Shown here: piece after piece, positions 34,072 to 46,120 of the stretch
How positions within the stretch are numbered: position 1 is the first letter of the stretch
How the letters are laid out: each line of letters starts with the position of its first letter
Source of the DNA: Fusarium oxysporum f. sp. lycopersici 4287
Lineage: Eukaryota; Ascomycota; Sordariomycetes; Hypocreales; Nectriaceae
NCBI RefSeq assembly: GCF_000149955.1
Contig: NC_030992.1
Location: forward strand, 4,046,850-4,110,849
Reading direction: 5' to 3'
Length of the DNA: 64,000 nucleotides
The notes under the pieces: generated by a model
Told to the model about the DNA's origin: nothing
The model's database searches: none
Seen by the model: the letters and a program-made list of their open reading frames with translations, nothing else
Made by a program: the position numbers and the translations under genes

Positions 34072-36266
34072 ATGGAAGCTAGTAAGTATGTCACCCAAAT
34101 AGAGTTGCTCTCCCTCCAACACTAACGTGGAAGGCAATGGGATTTCTGATACCTATCCCCCGGCCGCAAGCCTGCTTCAGCTCTTCGATGAACGGCCTAT
34201 CCCTGTTCTTCCACTAAAGATTGTCGAAAAGATATCATTTGAAGACGTCGATCCATCAGGCCAAGCCACGGCCGTTGTCAAGACATTCCACGATGCCTTG
34301 AGAGAAAGCGATATCCAAGCTCTTCAAGACTGCTTCTTTGCTGATCAAGCCTACTGGAAAGATGCATTGGCATTTACCTATCATTTACGAACGTTCTATA
34401 CTCCTTCAGTGATAAGTGCCAATTTGTTGGAAACTAATAGAGCGAGAGGTCCCTCTATAAGATGGAATATGGAGAGTGCAGTTTTTGTCGCTGCGACACC
34501 CGTACTGGTAAGTTCGCTTCCAATCATCAACAAGTCGAACAAACTAATATCGGCTTCCTAATACTTTAGCAATTCATTGACGTTGCGTTGTCGTTTAAAA
34601 CGGCATCGCCCGCAGCTTCATCCAGTGCAAGGATCTTGCTCCTCCCAGTTGAGAGCAGCGAGGGCAGCCTGGAGTGGAAGATCTGGATCCTGAGCACGAA
34701 GCTTGAAAACCTTGATGTTCATCCAGAGAATGAATCTCTTCTTCACTTACCTGGTCGCAACTTGAGTGGCATGACAGAGATTGATACCGAAGTTTTCATC
34801 ATTGGAGGCGGCAACGCGTTAGTCCATCGTCTGATTGCTTTCTTCCTCATTGGCTTACCAACTTCTAGTGCTGCAGCGCTCGCCGCTCGGCTCAAGACCT
34901 TTGGAGTCGAGAGTATCATGGCTGAACGGAATGCCCGTATCGGCGATAACTGGGCCAAGCGCTACGATTGCATGAAGTTTCATGTGCCAACTTCTTTCTG
35001 CGACATGCCTTACATGGGTGAGCTAAACCGAGACTCTCTAGAGACGGGGATCCAACTAACGCGTGTTTATCGCAGGCTACCCAGAAGAACTCCGGGGCCT
35101 TCACCGTCTGGGCAAGGATGAACTGGCGAATCACCTCGCACAATATGTCACGTCATTCAACCTCAACGTCATTACTTCGGCAACGGTTCAGTCAACAGTT
35201 TACCATAAGTCAAGTGCGAAATGGACGATTGAACTACAAACTCCTGCTGGAGCGGTTACAGTGACTGCTAAGCAACTTGTTCAAGCAACGGGCGTTTCCT
35301 CGCAGAAGCCTTATGTTCCTACTATTGCAAATGCGGAGATCTACAAAGGGATCAACATCCACTCGTCGGGTTACAAAAATGGAAGAATATTGGTCGGGCA
35401 AGGCGTCAAAGTACGTGAACCATGCTCTTAATAGTCACACGTTCTAATATGCCCAGTCGGTTCTCATCATAGGTTCAGCAAACACGGCTTTCGATATCCT
35501 CGCCGACTGCTACACAGCTGGTCTAGAGCCGACAATGGTCGTGCGATCGCCAACATACATCTGCCCATTCGAGTATATCTGTAACGACGTCAGTCTCGGC
35601 GCGTACAACTTTGACGTCGCGCGTGGCGACAGAATGTTTCTCATGCTTCCATCCGCGGTAGAAGGTCAACTTGCGCGAAATCTCTTCAGAGTTCTTGCTT
35701 CCAAAGAACCTGATCGATATACTACTGTCAAAGAAGCCGGATTTCCTGTACTCGACAGTGCAGACCCTAACCAAGCACTCTTCTCTAATCTGATCGAGAA
35801 AGCAGGTGGGCACTACGTCGACGTCGGCACAACTGACATTATAGCCCGAGGCAAAGCCAGCGTCAAAGCAGGAGTCGAGCCAATTGCATTTACTCAAAGT
35901 GGCCTTCGATTCTCAGATGGCAGCTCGGCCGCCGCGGATGCCGTGATTTGGTGTACCGGTTTCGCAGATCGTGACGTTCGCTCGGTAGCCGCGGAGATCT
36001 TGGGAGGCGAAAAGCACACTGTCAGCAATGAAAGGATTCTAGGACCTCGGGAGATTGTAGATCGTCTCGACGCAACATGGGGCGTTGACTCTGAGGGCGA
36101 AATACGAGGAATGTGGAAGAGGCACCTGAGACTGGAGAATTATTGGGTCATGGGGGGTTATACGCAGCAACATCGGTGGCACTCGCGGACGTTGGCTTTG
36201 CAGATCAAGGCTGCTTTGGAGGGTATACTTCCTCCGGCTTATCGGGAGACTCTTGGGAGAGATTAG
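34072..36266 (+). CDS. Flavin-containing monooxygenase with N-terminal NTF2-like domain
   Basis: Six exons: 34072-34081, 34134-34507, 34570-34817, 34869-35017, 35076-35410 and 35457-36266; 641 residues. Exon 1 is only 10 nt (Met-Glu-Ala plus one base). Residues about 45-110 look NTF2/SnoaL-like. FAD binding is EVFIIGGGNAAAALAARL (about 207), built across the third intron. The NADPH site is SVLIIGSANTAFDILADC (about 373). WCTGFADRDV matches the C-terminal ATGF-like motif of this family. It would oxidise small nucleophilic or hydroxylatable substrates using NADPH and O2; the substrate is unknown. The third intron (51 nt) is in frame and stop-free, so a retained form would add 17 residues inside the FAD motif. 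Confidence 0.82.
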
Positions 36267-37416
36267 TTGTCAGCCTAGAAATCCCCCGACTGCCGAGGTG
36301 GTGATTATTGATCAAGTCCGACCGACCGTGTCTTTGAGAATCTTTTTCTCGCGTGACGAATCTGTAATGTTTAGTCTGTCTGACAGTACGGTAGTCCCAT
36401 AGTCCACGAATAAGGATGTATGGTCCCCTGGATCCATATGCTGTCTTTGGGGGCTCTGCCACCCTCCTTTGCGGACATCCCGCAATACGACAAACACGTT
36501 ACATCACAGCTTCGGATCGAACTCTCAGCAGCCCGGACGACCAGAAGGAAAGTAAACCAGGCGATGAGACAGGATAGCTCTTTTCTCCAACTTCAATAGC
36601 TTGTTACGCATTTGTAAAGCTCGTCATATCGATCTTGAGAATGGCAACCAAGTGAGGCATTCAAACATCAGCAACTTCGCCTAACCTCCACTACTCCTCC
36701 GTCCTCGCCTCGATCTACGCCGAGAACAGCGAGGCAAACACCCAACTCCCCTGCAGATCCATGTCTCAGGGCAAGGTTACACCCGTAACCATCGATCGAT
36801 TGAATAACACGTCCGAGTAGATAGGGCGGTAAGTTCCGTACGGATGCGGATGGCTAGCCCGATTTTATCTGCTCCCAGTCAGCGTGAACAAGGGCTGAAG
36901 TTATGGCGTGTTTCAAGCTTGGGCTAATTTGCCCATTATTCTTTATTGTATGGGCCCACCACGTCGCGCCGACAAGACAGGAACAGGCCTCCAATTTCGA
37001 CGAGTGGCGCAGATTGATTAGATGAGAGGTCGAATAGGTGAGGCACAGCAATGGATACCCTCCGTCCTGGGGTTTTGATCACTGCTCTCAGTCGCTGTGC
37101 CGTAAAGCTTGTCTACTTGTATTTCGCCTGCGTCAGCAGCTCAGCAGTATGGGTATTGTTATCGGTTTCGATTAATGTAGCCAATCCCAGTGAGGACTGG
37201 TACTGGAGCAGTTGTGATCTAAGGTGTGAAGTGAAATGCTCAAGAGAAGTGCCATATTTTTGTTTCATAGCCTGGGGAAGCAACATTTAGAAAAGACCTT
37301 AATAACTTGACTTTCTCTCAACACTAAACAATCTATAAAAAAACACACACTAACCAAAGAATTACATTAAGTTTCTATGTTTGTTATTTTTTATAAGATT
37401 TCTTAGGCGCAGCATA

Positions 37417-38110
37417 TAGAATTCTGTCTCTTTGTTTGTTTTTGTTTGTTTGTTTGTTTGTTTGTATATTTTTCGTCTGGGTGGCTGTAACGAAGCCAGA
37501 TCTCCTACTGGAGCAAAAGACGTGCTGAGCTAGCTAGGTACAGGGAAACCCCGCTTCCTTCACCATCCAGCATACCAATGGCACAAAAGGTGCTGTATTT
37601 CTCAAGCCCGTCACCCGTCAGCGGGTTCGGGGGCAATCTATTGTCGAACTTTTTCCACCGACCAGAATTCTCTCGCGCATCACTACATCTGCCGACGCAG
37701 TCCACAATCTCCAGTAACCAAGTTGTAGCTCGTAGTCGACTGTCGCGGCGGCAGGGAAAAACCTCGGGAAGGAATCAGAGGCCGACGGTGCGGCTTGCCT
37801 TCAAAGGAGAAAAACCCATCGCAATCGGCGTCGTTGATCGGGAGGATGTCGCTACCGATGCCATGGGCATCGTCCTCCGATATCTAAGGCGTTCTGGTTC
37901 TGAGGTGCCGCCATTAGATCCGACAAAGGTGTTGTCAGAGAAGGCGAACTCTCCAAAATTCCTTCTCTGAAAACTGCTGTTAGGGAGCCGATAGCATCCC
38001 CGCAGTTTTGTGTGGTCGCGTGGCCTGCAGAAAATCCCGCTCCTAACACGGCACTAACAGTGCGTGCCAAGAAAGAATTTTTACAGGGGAGAGTTAGAAT
38101 TCTGTCTCTT
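37417..38110. repeat. Segment bounded by 16-bp direct repeats
   Basis: TAGAATTCTGTCTCTT occurs exactly at 37417-37432 and 38095-38110. The enclosed segment is less AT-rich than its left flank and has frames on both strands without recognisable domains. Could be an inserted element or chance; type undetermined. Confidence 0.35.
37431..37466 (+). repeat. (TTTG)n microsatellite
   Basis: About nine TTTG units with one slightly longer T run interrupting the array. Confidence 0.85.
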
Positions 38111-39395
38111 CTTCAATCGTGGCTTGCTCTAGGGTAACGGCCATCCTCGACCAGACTGCGAAAAGCTCAGATCTTACCAACCAGTGCCAATCGACCCACG
38201 CAGCACCACTTTTCTTAATCCCGTCGGCAATGGAAAAGCTTGGAATTTCGTCCCATTGTGTGGAGATAAAACAGTGACATGCCATCGTAAATTGAAGGGC
38301 CGAAAAACGGGCTCTCACCACAAAACCCACAGTGAAATATGGAGTCATTACCAAACAACTGTCTATTATACCCAGGGATATCGGAAGTCGGGATGAACAA
38401 TCAACCCGAGTGCTTCAGGTTTCCCTATTCAAGCCTCTGGAGCAAGTTCACCGTGTGTCTTCTTCTGGCAGACCCCTTAATTTGTAACGCGCCGTGAAAG
38501 TGCACAGACTGCAAGCTGAATACGATGTCTGCGTTTCAGTTATGGTGTATCTACCTAAAAAGCTAGCCCGCTCCATAAACAAGAGCCACAATTGTCTGTC
38601 ACTGCCAATGAAGCTTGTTTTTAAGCATTAAAAAAAGGGTGAATCTAAACTTGAGTTACAGGGGCAGCGTAAAATTGGTGCATCGTATCTTGACCACTCT
38701 CGGGCTAACCACGTCCGAAAAAAAAGAATATCCACCTGTCATGATTCCACTCTAATTTCCGGAGAATGAGAACTGGGGTTAGCTTCTGTTCCTTTTCAGC
38801 CCTGTTCATCGGACGATGTCACTGTTTGGGTTTACTGCGATTAAGTTTTTTCTTATCGTGATGTCTCGATTTAGTATGCTGGTAGTTAGTGGGTTGGTTC
38901 TCCTATGGAGGTCTCTGCGCGATGCAAAAGAACCATCGTCCCTCGCACCGAATACGCGTCGACTGATACAAAGAACTGGGGATTTACTATATATGATCCT
39001 GGCTAGTATGTTTTTCTCTCCCTGCGGCTCCATCCGAGAAACAGGTAGGCGGAGTGCATGGTGACACGTTCTAGATTAGGTCGATGGGTGACTTGCTCTC
39101 ATTGTGCGAATAATATTCCTCCAATCAGAGCGCTTCCTCTCCCAACGACACCCTTGGATGAGATCTGAAACATGAAGTCCTTACAAGGGCCATCACGAGA
39201 GGAATGCTCATGATATTCTGCTATAAAGACTTCAGATTCTCCCTTCAAGTTTATCGTTTCTGTTCTGCAGTTCAATAGTCTCTCTTTACAATCTAACTTT
39301 CTACACTCTTTGACCCTGGTGGTTATCCTCTCTTTTACAATCTCACAAGATATACCAAACCCTCTTTTCAACCAACAACAAACCAATCCATCAAA

Positions 39396-40160
39396 ATGAA
39401 GTTCTCCATCGTCTTCGCCGGCCTCTTCGCCTCCGCCACCATGGCCTCCCCCCAGGGCAACATCACCCCCAACACCATGGGCGCCCTCGAGCGACGCGCC
39501 TCCTTCCCCATCCCTGCCTCCAAGGGCTCTGTCACCTACAAGAAGGTCCAGACCATCTCCGGTGTCTTTGACGGCGGCATGAAGACCTACGGCCGCGGCG
39601 TCAAGTGCACTGGCCAGGCCGAGGGCGGTGACGCTGATGCCGTCTTCCTCCTCAAGAACGGCGCTACCCTCAAGAACGTCATCATTGGCGCTGATCAGAT
39701 CGAGGGTGTTCACTGCGAGGGCTCTTGCACCATTGAGAACGTCTGGTGGAAGAAGGTCTGCGAGGATGCTCTCTCCCTCAAGGGCGATGGCAACGCTCTC
39801 ATCAAGGGTGGTGGTGCCACCGGTGCTGATGACAAGGTTATCCAGCACAACGGTCTCGGAACGGTCACCATTGATGGCTTCACCGTTGTCGACTTCGGTA
39901 AGCTCTACCGATCTTGCGGTAACTGCAAGAAGATGGGTACCCGCAACGTTGTCGTCAAGAACGTCAAGGCCTTCAACGGAAAGGTCCTCACTGGCATCAA
40001 CTCCAATAAGGGTGACGTCTCCACCATCACTGGAACTTGCGCTTCTTCCGTCAAGGAGATCTGCGTTGAGTACGAGGGTACCGTTCCCGGCAAGGAGCCC
40101 AAGAAGCTCGGCTCTGGCCCCAGCAAGGCCTGCAAGTACTCTTCCGTCAAGTCTTGCTAA
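39396..40160 (+). CDS. Secreted pectate lyase, family PL3
   Basis: A single exon of 254 residues. The signal peptide is [17 protein letters not shown]. The mature enzyme shows the PL3 parallel beta-helix features: [82 protein letters not shown] and paired Cys residues. The closest relatives by eye are the small Fusarium/Nectria PelA-E lyases that cleave polygalacturonate by beta-elimination during plant attack. Codons are strongly biased to C-ending forms, suggesting high expression. TATAAA lies about 170 bp upstream, and the start context is atcaaaATG. The long minus-strand frame over it is a codon-bias shadow. Confidence 0.93.
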   Translation: MKFSIVFAGLFASATMASPQGNITPNTMGALERRASFPIPASKGSVTYKKVQTISGVFDGGMKTYGRGVKCTGQAEGGDADAVFLLKNGATLKNVIIGADQIEGVHCEGSCTIENVWWKKVCEDALSLKGDGNALIKGGGATGADDKVIQHNGLGTVTIDGFTVVDFGKLYRSCGNCKKMGTRNVVVKNVKAFNGKVLTGINSNKGDVSTITGTCASSVKEICVEYEGTVPGKEPKKLGSGPSKACKYSSVKSC

Positions 40161-40450
40161 GCGCTTTACGATTGAGGCCTCGATGTTTACAGTGAGGCGG
40201 TAATACTGTGGAGGATAGATGGATGTTGGATAAGGGGTTAATAAGGTGCTTGAAGCACCTCTTGTTGAGGTTGGGAAAGCTACCAGTTCTGTACTTTCAA
40301 CGTATATATCTCTTTACTATAAATACACTTCGTTGAACGAGAAACTATGAGCCTTTTTATTAATTGAACGTGTGAGCAATTGAAATGTGAGCAGTAGGAG
40401 TGTTTAACTGAAACTATAGGCCAAGTTCTCTTCTTGCGATACATGGCCAA

Positions 40451-41229
40451 TTAGAACTTCTTGTAGCCTTGCCCAGAGACAAATGTCTGCTGCCAAACCT
40501 GCTGCTCCTTACCCTCAGCGAGCTCAACATAGAACTGAGCATGACCTTCCGCAGTTGCTCCACTATACATAGGCGTGCCATCCTCCTTTCTCTCATCAGC
40601 ATAGTAGAACCTATTTTCTATTAGCATTCTTTCTCGTAGGAGTCTCATAGATCAACTCACCTGAAGCCTTTGTCCTTGTATGAAGTAGCAGCGACCTCAA
40701 TGAACCAAGCAGCTGCAGCCTTTCCAACACCTAGCGACATGATTGATGGAATGCGCATCTCATTCTCAATGTTTCCAGTGTAGATGTACGTCGGGCTGCT
40801 GTTGGCGGGAAAGCCTTTCCAACCTTTTACAGCTTCTTGAGCTGCGGCGTAAGCGCTAAAAATGTTGACTGTTCCACTTGTCTTGAAGCTGTCCAAGGGA
40901 ACTTCGAAAATGTCGTTGGGGTCGTTGGGGCCGCCATGATAAGCTATTAATCAATTAGATAAAGTTTTAGTAACGAGTCGGGTTTACTGACCGTTGTAAA
41001 TGACGACGTGGGGATGACCGAACTCGCTCCTGACCTTGGTAAAGGCCTGGATGACAGAGTCTGTATCGCTAAGATCTGTAGGGATATGTAGCTCCTTGTC
41101 GGTTGAGGTTGCTGGGTCTTGCGATCGGGAAGCCAGAGCGAGTCTGTAGCCTTTTGCGCTAAAGGCTTGGGCGACACTTTTGCCGACCTTGGCACCGGCG
41201 CCGAAGATGAGGACGATGGGAGAAGACAT
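40451..41229 (-). CDS. Short-chain dehydrogenase/reductase
   Basis: Minus exons 41229-40992, 40943-40661 and 40610-40451 give 226 residues. The NAD(P) site is IVLIFGAGAKVGKSVAQAF, a GxGxxxG variant. Acidic/cofactor strand residues (LALASRSQD) and DLSDTDSVIQAF follow, then the VIYNGAY counterpart of NNAG at the exon 1/2 junction. The usual catalytic Tyr-x3-Lys is not obvious: the region reads IMSLGVGKAAAAWFIEV, with Lys but no Tyr four residues before. It may therefore be an atypical or non-catalytic member. Substrate unknown. Introns are consensus. Confidence 0.8.
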
Positions 41230-42385
41230 GTTGTTGATGAGCTGTTAGTGTGATACTGAACTATGTGATGTTTGGAAATTGAGTGACGATATTGATGGTC
41301 AAGCGAGAAAAGGTGCTATTTATCTATACCCTCACACATTACCAATACTGCATCTCGACTTTTAGTAAGTGCATTTCTTGGTGTTTCATTGCATATGATG
41401 ATATTGGTCAGCGATGCTCAGGTAATCGTCGAGCCATAAGCAGGGGTACCATTTGCTTATTCTGGTTAGACCCGAGTATGAATAAGCATAATCTTGATCC
41501 CGCGCGCGCGGTATTCATTGATCTTTGTCATGAACCATAAAATGTGTAAGTAGTCATACTAAGTTATACAGTACTCTGCAACACGAATTGTATAATATGT
41601 CGCAGATGCGTAGGGAAATGTGGCTGGACGTGGATGGCATGATTGAGCATCGCTTGTGAGGGTTGCACTCAACGTCACCTGGTTTTATGTTGCATGTGAA
41701 TTTGATCAGACCAATCACCGCCAGTTCAGCAACTATTGTAAGAACTGGATCAGTCATGGTCAAGAGCAAGATAAAAGCTCAAGTCAATTGTCTCAAACAT
41801 TGGCCGAAAATGAAACCGGGGTAAAGCGCCCAATGAACATCACCTCTCGAAGAGCTTAGGTACCTTGAAAAACATACTTCGAGCAGCACACTCACCAAGG
41901 AGGGAAAGTATATTATAAATAATTGTCTTGCATTTATTCTTAAGTTTTCTTATGACTTTCTAAACCATCGTCTTACGATTTCTCCATGAACCAAAATCTT
42001 AATATTCCACCGAAGTCCCAGGTGCTTTGTTGAACGAGGTAACCCTGATGTCAAGGCGGATCTGGGCTCTCGAAGTATAAACCACCCAAATTCTAGGAAG
42101 CGACTACGATATAGATATCGCATCAGAGACAGAGGCCTCTAATGCTGAATTTGAAGTGATCAGGATGAACGTGTTCAGTACAGTTGTCTTCTCGAGAGCA
42201 CAGTTTGTGAGACAAAACTCACATAAGCCCTCATCATAAAAAGACTATCTTCAAGCCAGACGAAGTCATCCATTTCTCCAAAGATAGTAGCCAGCTCAGA
42301 CACAAGGATGGAGTACCGGGCTGCGATTGCCTAAGCTTGTTAGAATCTCCAAATAAACAACAACTGTCTTGTACGTAATGTTGGT
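41230..42385. other. Intergenic
   Basis: Promoter side of the SDR and 3' side of the next gene. No supported frame. Small overlapping frames at 41554-41859 are judged chance. Confidence 0.4.
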
Positions 42386-42607
42386 CTACCACTCGCCGCG
42401 ATCCTTGGCCTTTTGGATCTCATTGAGGAAGATTTGCGCCATAGATCTCTGTCTCTTTTCCGAGAAGCCCTTCTTGTCCCAACCCATGTTGCGGATAACG
42501 TTGTCTTGTCGTAGCTTCTGATCTGGCGTGTATGAGCTGATACTAGGCGTAAGCGAGCGTGTACGGGTGGTGGGCCTCGGGGCCGTGGGATCGCCGCCAC
42601 AGCACAT
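42386..42607 (-). CDS. Small conserved-type protein, MCCG start
   Basis: A 73-residue frame starting MCCGGDPTAPRPTTRTRSLT and ending with an amphipathic, charged helix (RQRSMAQIFLNEIQKAKDRG). The open frame extends upstream, but the MCCG start gives the compact Thr/Ser/Pro-rich then helical layout seen in many short fungal proteins. The Cys pair after Met could be lipid-modified; this is speculation. No known family. Confidence 0.5.
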   Translation of the reverse strand: MCCGGDPTAPRPTTRTRSLTPSISSYTPDQKLRQDNVIRNMGWDKKGFSEKRQRSMAQIFLNEIQKAKDRGEW

Positions 42608-43462
42608 TTTGATGTGAAGTTGGATTATGGGAGAGTGTGAAGAAGTCTGAGTGGAAGATGAGGAGAGTGGTAAGTGGTATCTGAGTTGAGGAAGAGGATC
42701 AAGCGGATATAAAGACAAATTTGTGATGAGAATTTGGCAAGGTTCAGAGATTACTTATTCGTACTTGAAACATCTTATGCTGTTTAGAAAAGGCTGCTTT
42801 GTGCAGATATCGAAGTACCAAAAGCAAACCAAATAGAAGAAGTATAATTGGTTGACATGCTTTGATGCGCCCGAGAAAACTGGTACATGTAAAATTACTG
42901 GAAAGCATAAACAAGACTGACTTTGCGTGTTTCACGAACACTGCGGGACCAGGACACCTTTAATTGGCGGAACCACGCAACGTCTATACACAATCAGTTA
43001 TTGGTATAATATACTTCTCGGTATGTTAGGTGCAATGGTAGTATTGAAGCCAGGTAGAGAAACTTCTCCGCCAAAGCGGTTCATTCCTATAGGACCTGGA
43101 TCTGTTGCCAATTTTATATTCTTCTCTGTGTAAAAGAATTGCGTTAGAAGATCAATCACCTGTACAGTTCTGTCAAGGTTTGACTCGAAACTAGTGAGTA
43201 TTCTTGTATTACAAGACCATTCATCAGTCTAACTATATTTTCATTTACTGATTCTGTTCTGACTCGCCATCGTACTGCTTTGGCTCTGTATTGGTCCCCC
43301 TTGGTGATGCGCAATCCCCATCTCGGGAATTCAATCAGATGAAATGATGACAACAGCGGAGAGCAAAGCGACGAAAGTGTTCAATTCACTGGCAATTATT
43401 CTGCTTACAGTACCACCGAGTTTCATCAAGTTGCATCGTACCTCGCTTGACAAAGAAGATAC
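42608..43462. other. Intergenic
   Basis: No supported gene. Presumed promoter of the small gene and the 3' flank of the deaminase gene. Confidence 0.4.
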
Positions 43463-44651
43463 TCATATTGAGTGCTTCGCCACAACTTCCTTAAGCTCCC
43501 TTCTCATCTCCTCCTTCACCTCATCCGAAGCCCAGCACATATCAATAGCACTCTTCGCCAAGGCCGCCATATCATCATTACTAAACTCGCACATCTTCTT
43601 GACCAGAAGCCAATCATGCAAGATCCACGTATCTTCCATATAAGCTGGATCATCACTTCCGATAGCAATCGGAATACCAGCGTCGAACAAGATACGAATT
43701 CTGGGGAAGATCTCATCAACAGGCTCGTGGCGAAGATATCCCCAAGGCGTGAGCGTCATCCCAATGCCCCTTTCCTTGATGCGACGCATGATTTCCGGAT
43801 CCTGTGCGGCGTTGATGCCGTGGTCGAGACGATCTGCGCCAGTTTCACCAAGGTCATGGACGACTTGACGGATATGTTTATGCGCGTCTTTGTTCCCAAC
43901 ATCGCAGTGCGCAGTAATGCGGAAGCCGTCATTTCTGGCTTTCTTGTATACTTCTTCGAACATCAGAGGAGGGCGATCGTTCTCATCCGAATCAAGACCG
44001 ATTCCGACGACCATATCGCGGTAGGGCAGAACAGCATCGTAGGTCTCCATGGCTGATTCTGGTGACATGTCGCGCAGGAAGCACATGATCCACTTCGACT
44101 TGACCTGTGATTTGTTAGCAATAATCATATCCAAGATCGTGCTGACTTACGTTCAATCGCTGTTCGGCCTCTTCCTGCGCCCGACGGAAGCCATCCATCA
44201 CAGTCTTAAACGCAACTCCACGGCGAGTATGACCCTGCGGATCAAAGAACGGCTCACAGTACCTCACATTCATACCAGCAACATGCTCAAAATAATTCAT
44301 CGCAAGGTCATAAAAGTCCTCTTCAGTAACAAGAACTTCAAACCCTCCATAGTAAGCCTCAAAGAAGGTGAAGCTCTCTTCCGCGTTATCGATCTGATGA
44401 CCTGGACGGGCCTCCATGATATAGTACGAGGCTCTGAGCTGCTCAAGATTGGTGTATACAGTGCCAGTGCGCTCGAGCTTAAGGGTCTGATTGTTGCGCC
44501 TGGCAAGTTTCCAGCGAAGCTCGGGAGTTAAAGTCCCTTCGATATGGACGTGGAGTTCAACTTTTGGAAGGTCAAGGATGAACTTGTCGTCCGAGTCTAT
44601 GAGTTCTTGACGGAGCGACAGACGCTCCTCGAGGGGCATGGCGAACTCCAT
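43463..44651 (-). CDS. Adenosine-deaminase-like metal hydrolase
   Basis: Minus exons 44651-44151 and 44104-43463 (intron GTAAGT...TCACAG, 46 nt) give 380 residues. Metal ligands fit the amidohydrolase fold of the adenosine/adenine deaminase family: HVHIEG (His34, His36), ITAHCDVG (His233), DRLDHG (His262) and IAIGSDDPAYM (Asp318-319). The conventional HAGE motif, whose Glu is the catalytic proton donor in adenosine deaminase, is replaced by HCDVG. Substrate preference may therefore differ (adenine, modified purines or other deaminations). Cytosolic; no signal peptide. The start MEFAMPLEE is the first ATG in frame. Confidence 0.85.
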
Positions 44652-45273
44652 CGTGATGAGTTTTGGGAATTACTCTTAATACTGAGAAGGATAGGGAACT
44701 GATGGAATACTTGACAGATTATTCCTTGGTAGAATAGCAGAACTCGAGGATAAAACATCAGCATTTTATACTTGATGAGGTTGTAACGGCTAAGGAAGCT
44801 AGTCCCGAATAGGCTCTCGCGATCTCACCCGCAGCAGGAATCATGAGACTAGACCCAAATAGGCTGCACTTCAAGCAAAATACCTCCGATCATTCGGGGT
44901 AAACTTGGTCAATGAATCAGAAAATCATGGTGTGACTCACTTTCGGTTGATAATGACCCGAGGCGTATTCGCGGATTTCAGTTCAGAGACTGCGTATATG
45001 ATTACGGGCTGTAATACGCCTTGTACGACGACCAATTTAAAAGATTGCTGACTTTGAGTAACTCACATCGCCTCGTAACCAATGCATTCGCAACATGTGT
45101 TCCCGTATACATGTAATTATGTAACAGTGGTACAGCTAAGCCCCTCGACTCGGGTTTCTCAAGGGTTGGTCTTTAATATAGTTCTCATGTATTGAAATTC
45201 CATTTCCTGAATATTTTATCCCCCTCATTAGAATTACAGTGCAGTAATCCACTTCTTGTTAAGCTACTTCATC
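44652..45273. other. Intergenic
   Basis: Divergent promoter space. No supported feature. Confidence 0.4.
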
Positions 45274-45650
45274 ATGAGTCGTCAATCTTCCTTCAGAGAC
45301 CATCTGTGTCGGTCTGACTATGACAGCCTCGACCAAAGCCAAGACGACGTGAATGTGGAAATGCAAAGCCTTCGGAGCCATCAATCAGAAGGTTCTACCA
45401 TCAGTCAAAATGAAACCAGTAGCCCAAGCGACAGCCCAATGATAATAGGCTTTGGTGTTTGGCTAGCCATCACCACATTCTTTGTCGTCTTGATAGAAGC
45501 TGTCGTCTTCTTAACGTGGCTCTGGTTTGAGGACAAGAAATCAGAGACTTGGCGACGGCTCATGCTCAGTGGACGAGCAACCCAGTCAATCACGCTGATG
45601 AGTGTTCTTATAAGATAGACCATCGGTACTCTCGCTGCTATCACGACATC
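45274..45650 (+). pseudogene. Truncated membrane-protein gene
   Basis: Starts MSRQSSFRDHLCRSDYDSL with a Ser/Gln-rich cytosolic head, followed by one strong helix (IIGFGVWLAITTFFVVLIEA). It then stops at TAG 45616-45618. Sense translation continues in frame (TIGTLAAITTS) to about 45650, so the TAG probably replaced a sense codon such as TGG (Trp). The sequence then joins directly to a dehydrogenase fragment. It is the head of a larger fungal multi-helix protein, cut off by rearrangement. Confidence 0.6.
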
Positions 45651-46120
45651 TATGGCGGAACAGCAAGGATCGGCAAAATCACTCTCATTCAGCTCGTTTC
45701 TCTAGGCTTTCCCATCAAAGTCTACGTCCTCGGTCGCAATGGGGCTACGCAAAAGTCGTTTATCGAGCAGCTTCGTTAGTCTAATCCTCAAGCAGAAGTT
45801 ATTTGGCTCGAAGGACAATTATCTCTCCTAGGCGAAACGAGCCGTCTCTGCAACGAAATCAAGGCCCATGAAGAGAACATCGACCATCTCCTTCTGTCAA
45901 CTGCTTACCTTCCCATGGGGCCACGCCAAGGTGCGTTAAATCGCGGAATTTACTCGTACGCGTTCATATCACGACTGACATGCTGCGAGAAACAAGCGAA
46001 GGTATTGAAAAGGCTTCCGCCGTGGGGTACTACAGTTGCCTATTCATCATAACCCATCTGCTACCTCTCCTCTCCGCCGCAGCCACAGACCCTTCCCACA
46101 ACTACGCGTGTAAGTTCTAA
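45651..46120 (+). pseudogene. SDR pseudogene, 5' portion
   Basis: Reads YGGTARIGKITLIQLVSLGF then IKVYVLGRNG, the cofactor site of a fungal short-chain dehydrogenase with its first residues missing. Downstream are NPQAEVIWLEGQLSLLGET and HLLLSTAYLPMGPR, then after a probable intron (about 45935-45990) ETSEGIEKASAVGYYS and THLLPLLSAAATDPSHN. TAG at 45777-45779 interrupts the frame. The catalytic and C-terminal parts are absent here, but the C-terminal part resumes at 48412. Non-functional. Confidence 0.6.

Larger units (their letters stand above)
36267..39395. other. Gene-poor region upstream of pectate lyase
   Basis: No gene identified in 3.1 kb. It contains a TTTG microsatellite (37431-37466) and a segment of about 660 bp with a different base texture, bounded by 16-bp direct repeats (37417-37432 and 38095-38110). 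The distal end carries the pectate lyase promoter with TATAAA at 39222-39227. Confidence 0.45.

Noticed and set aside
37431..37466. TTTG repeats as a telomere-like or functional array
   Set aside because: Not the fungal telomere repeat; an ordinary microsatellite.
39099..39848. 249-codon minus-strand frame opposite pectate lyase
   Set aside because: It is a shadow produced by the C-ending codon bias of the lyase; it has no motif and low-complexity composition.
44115..44531. Plus-strand frames opposite the deaminase gene
   Set aside because: Antisense shadows of exon 1; no motif.
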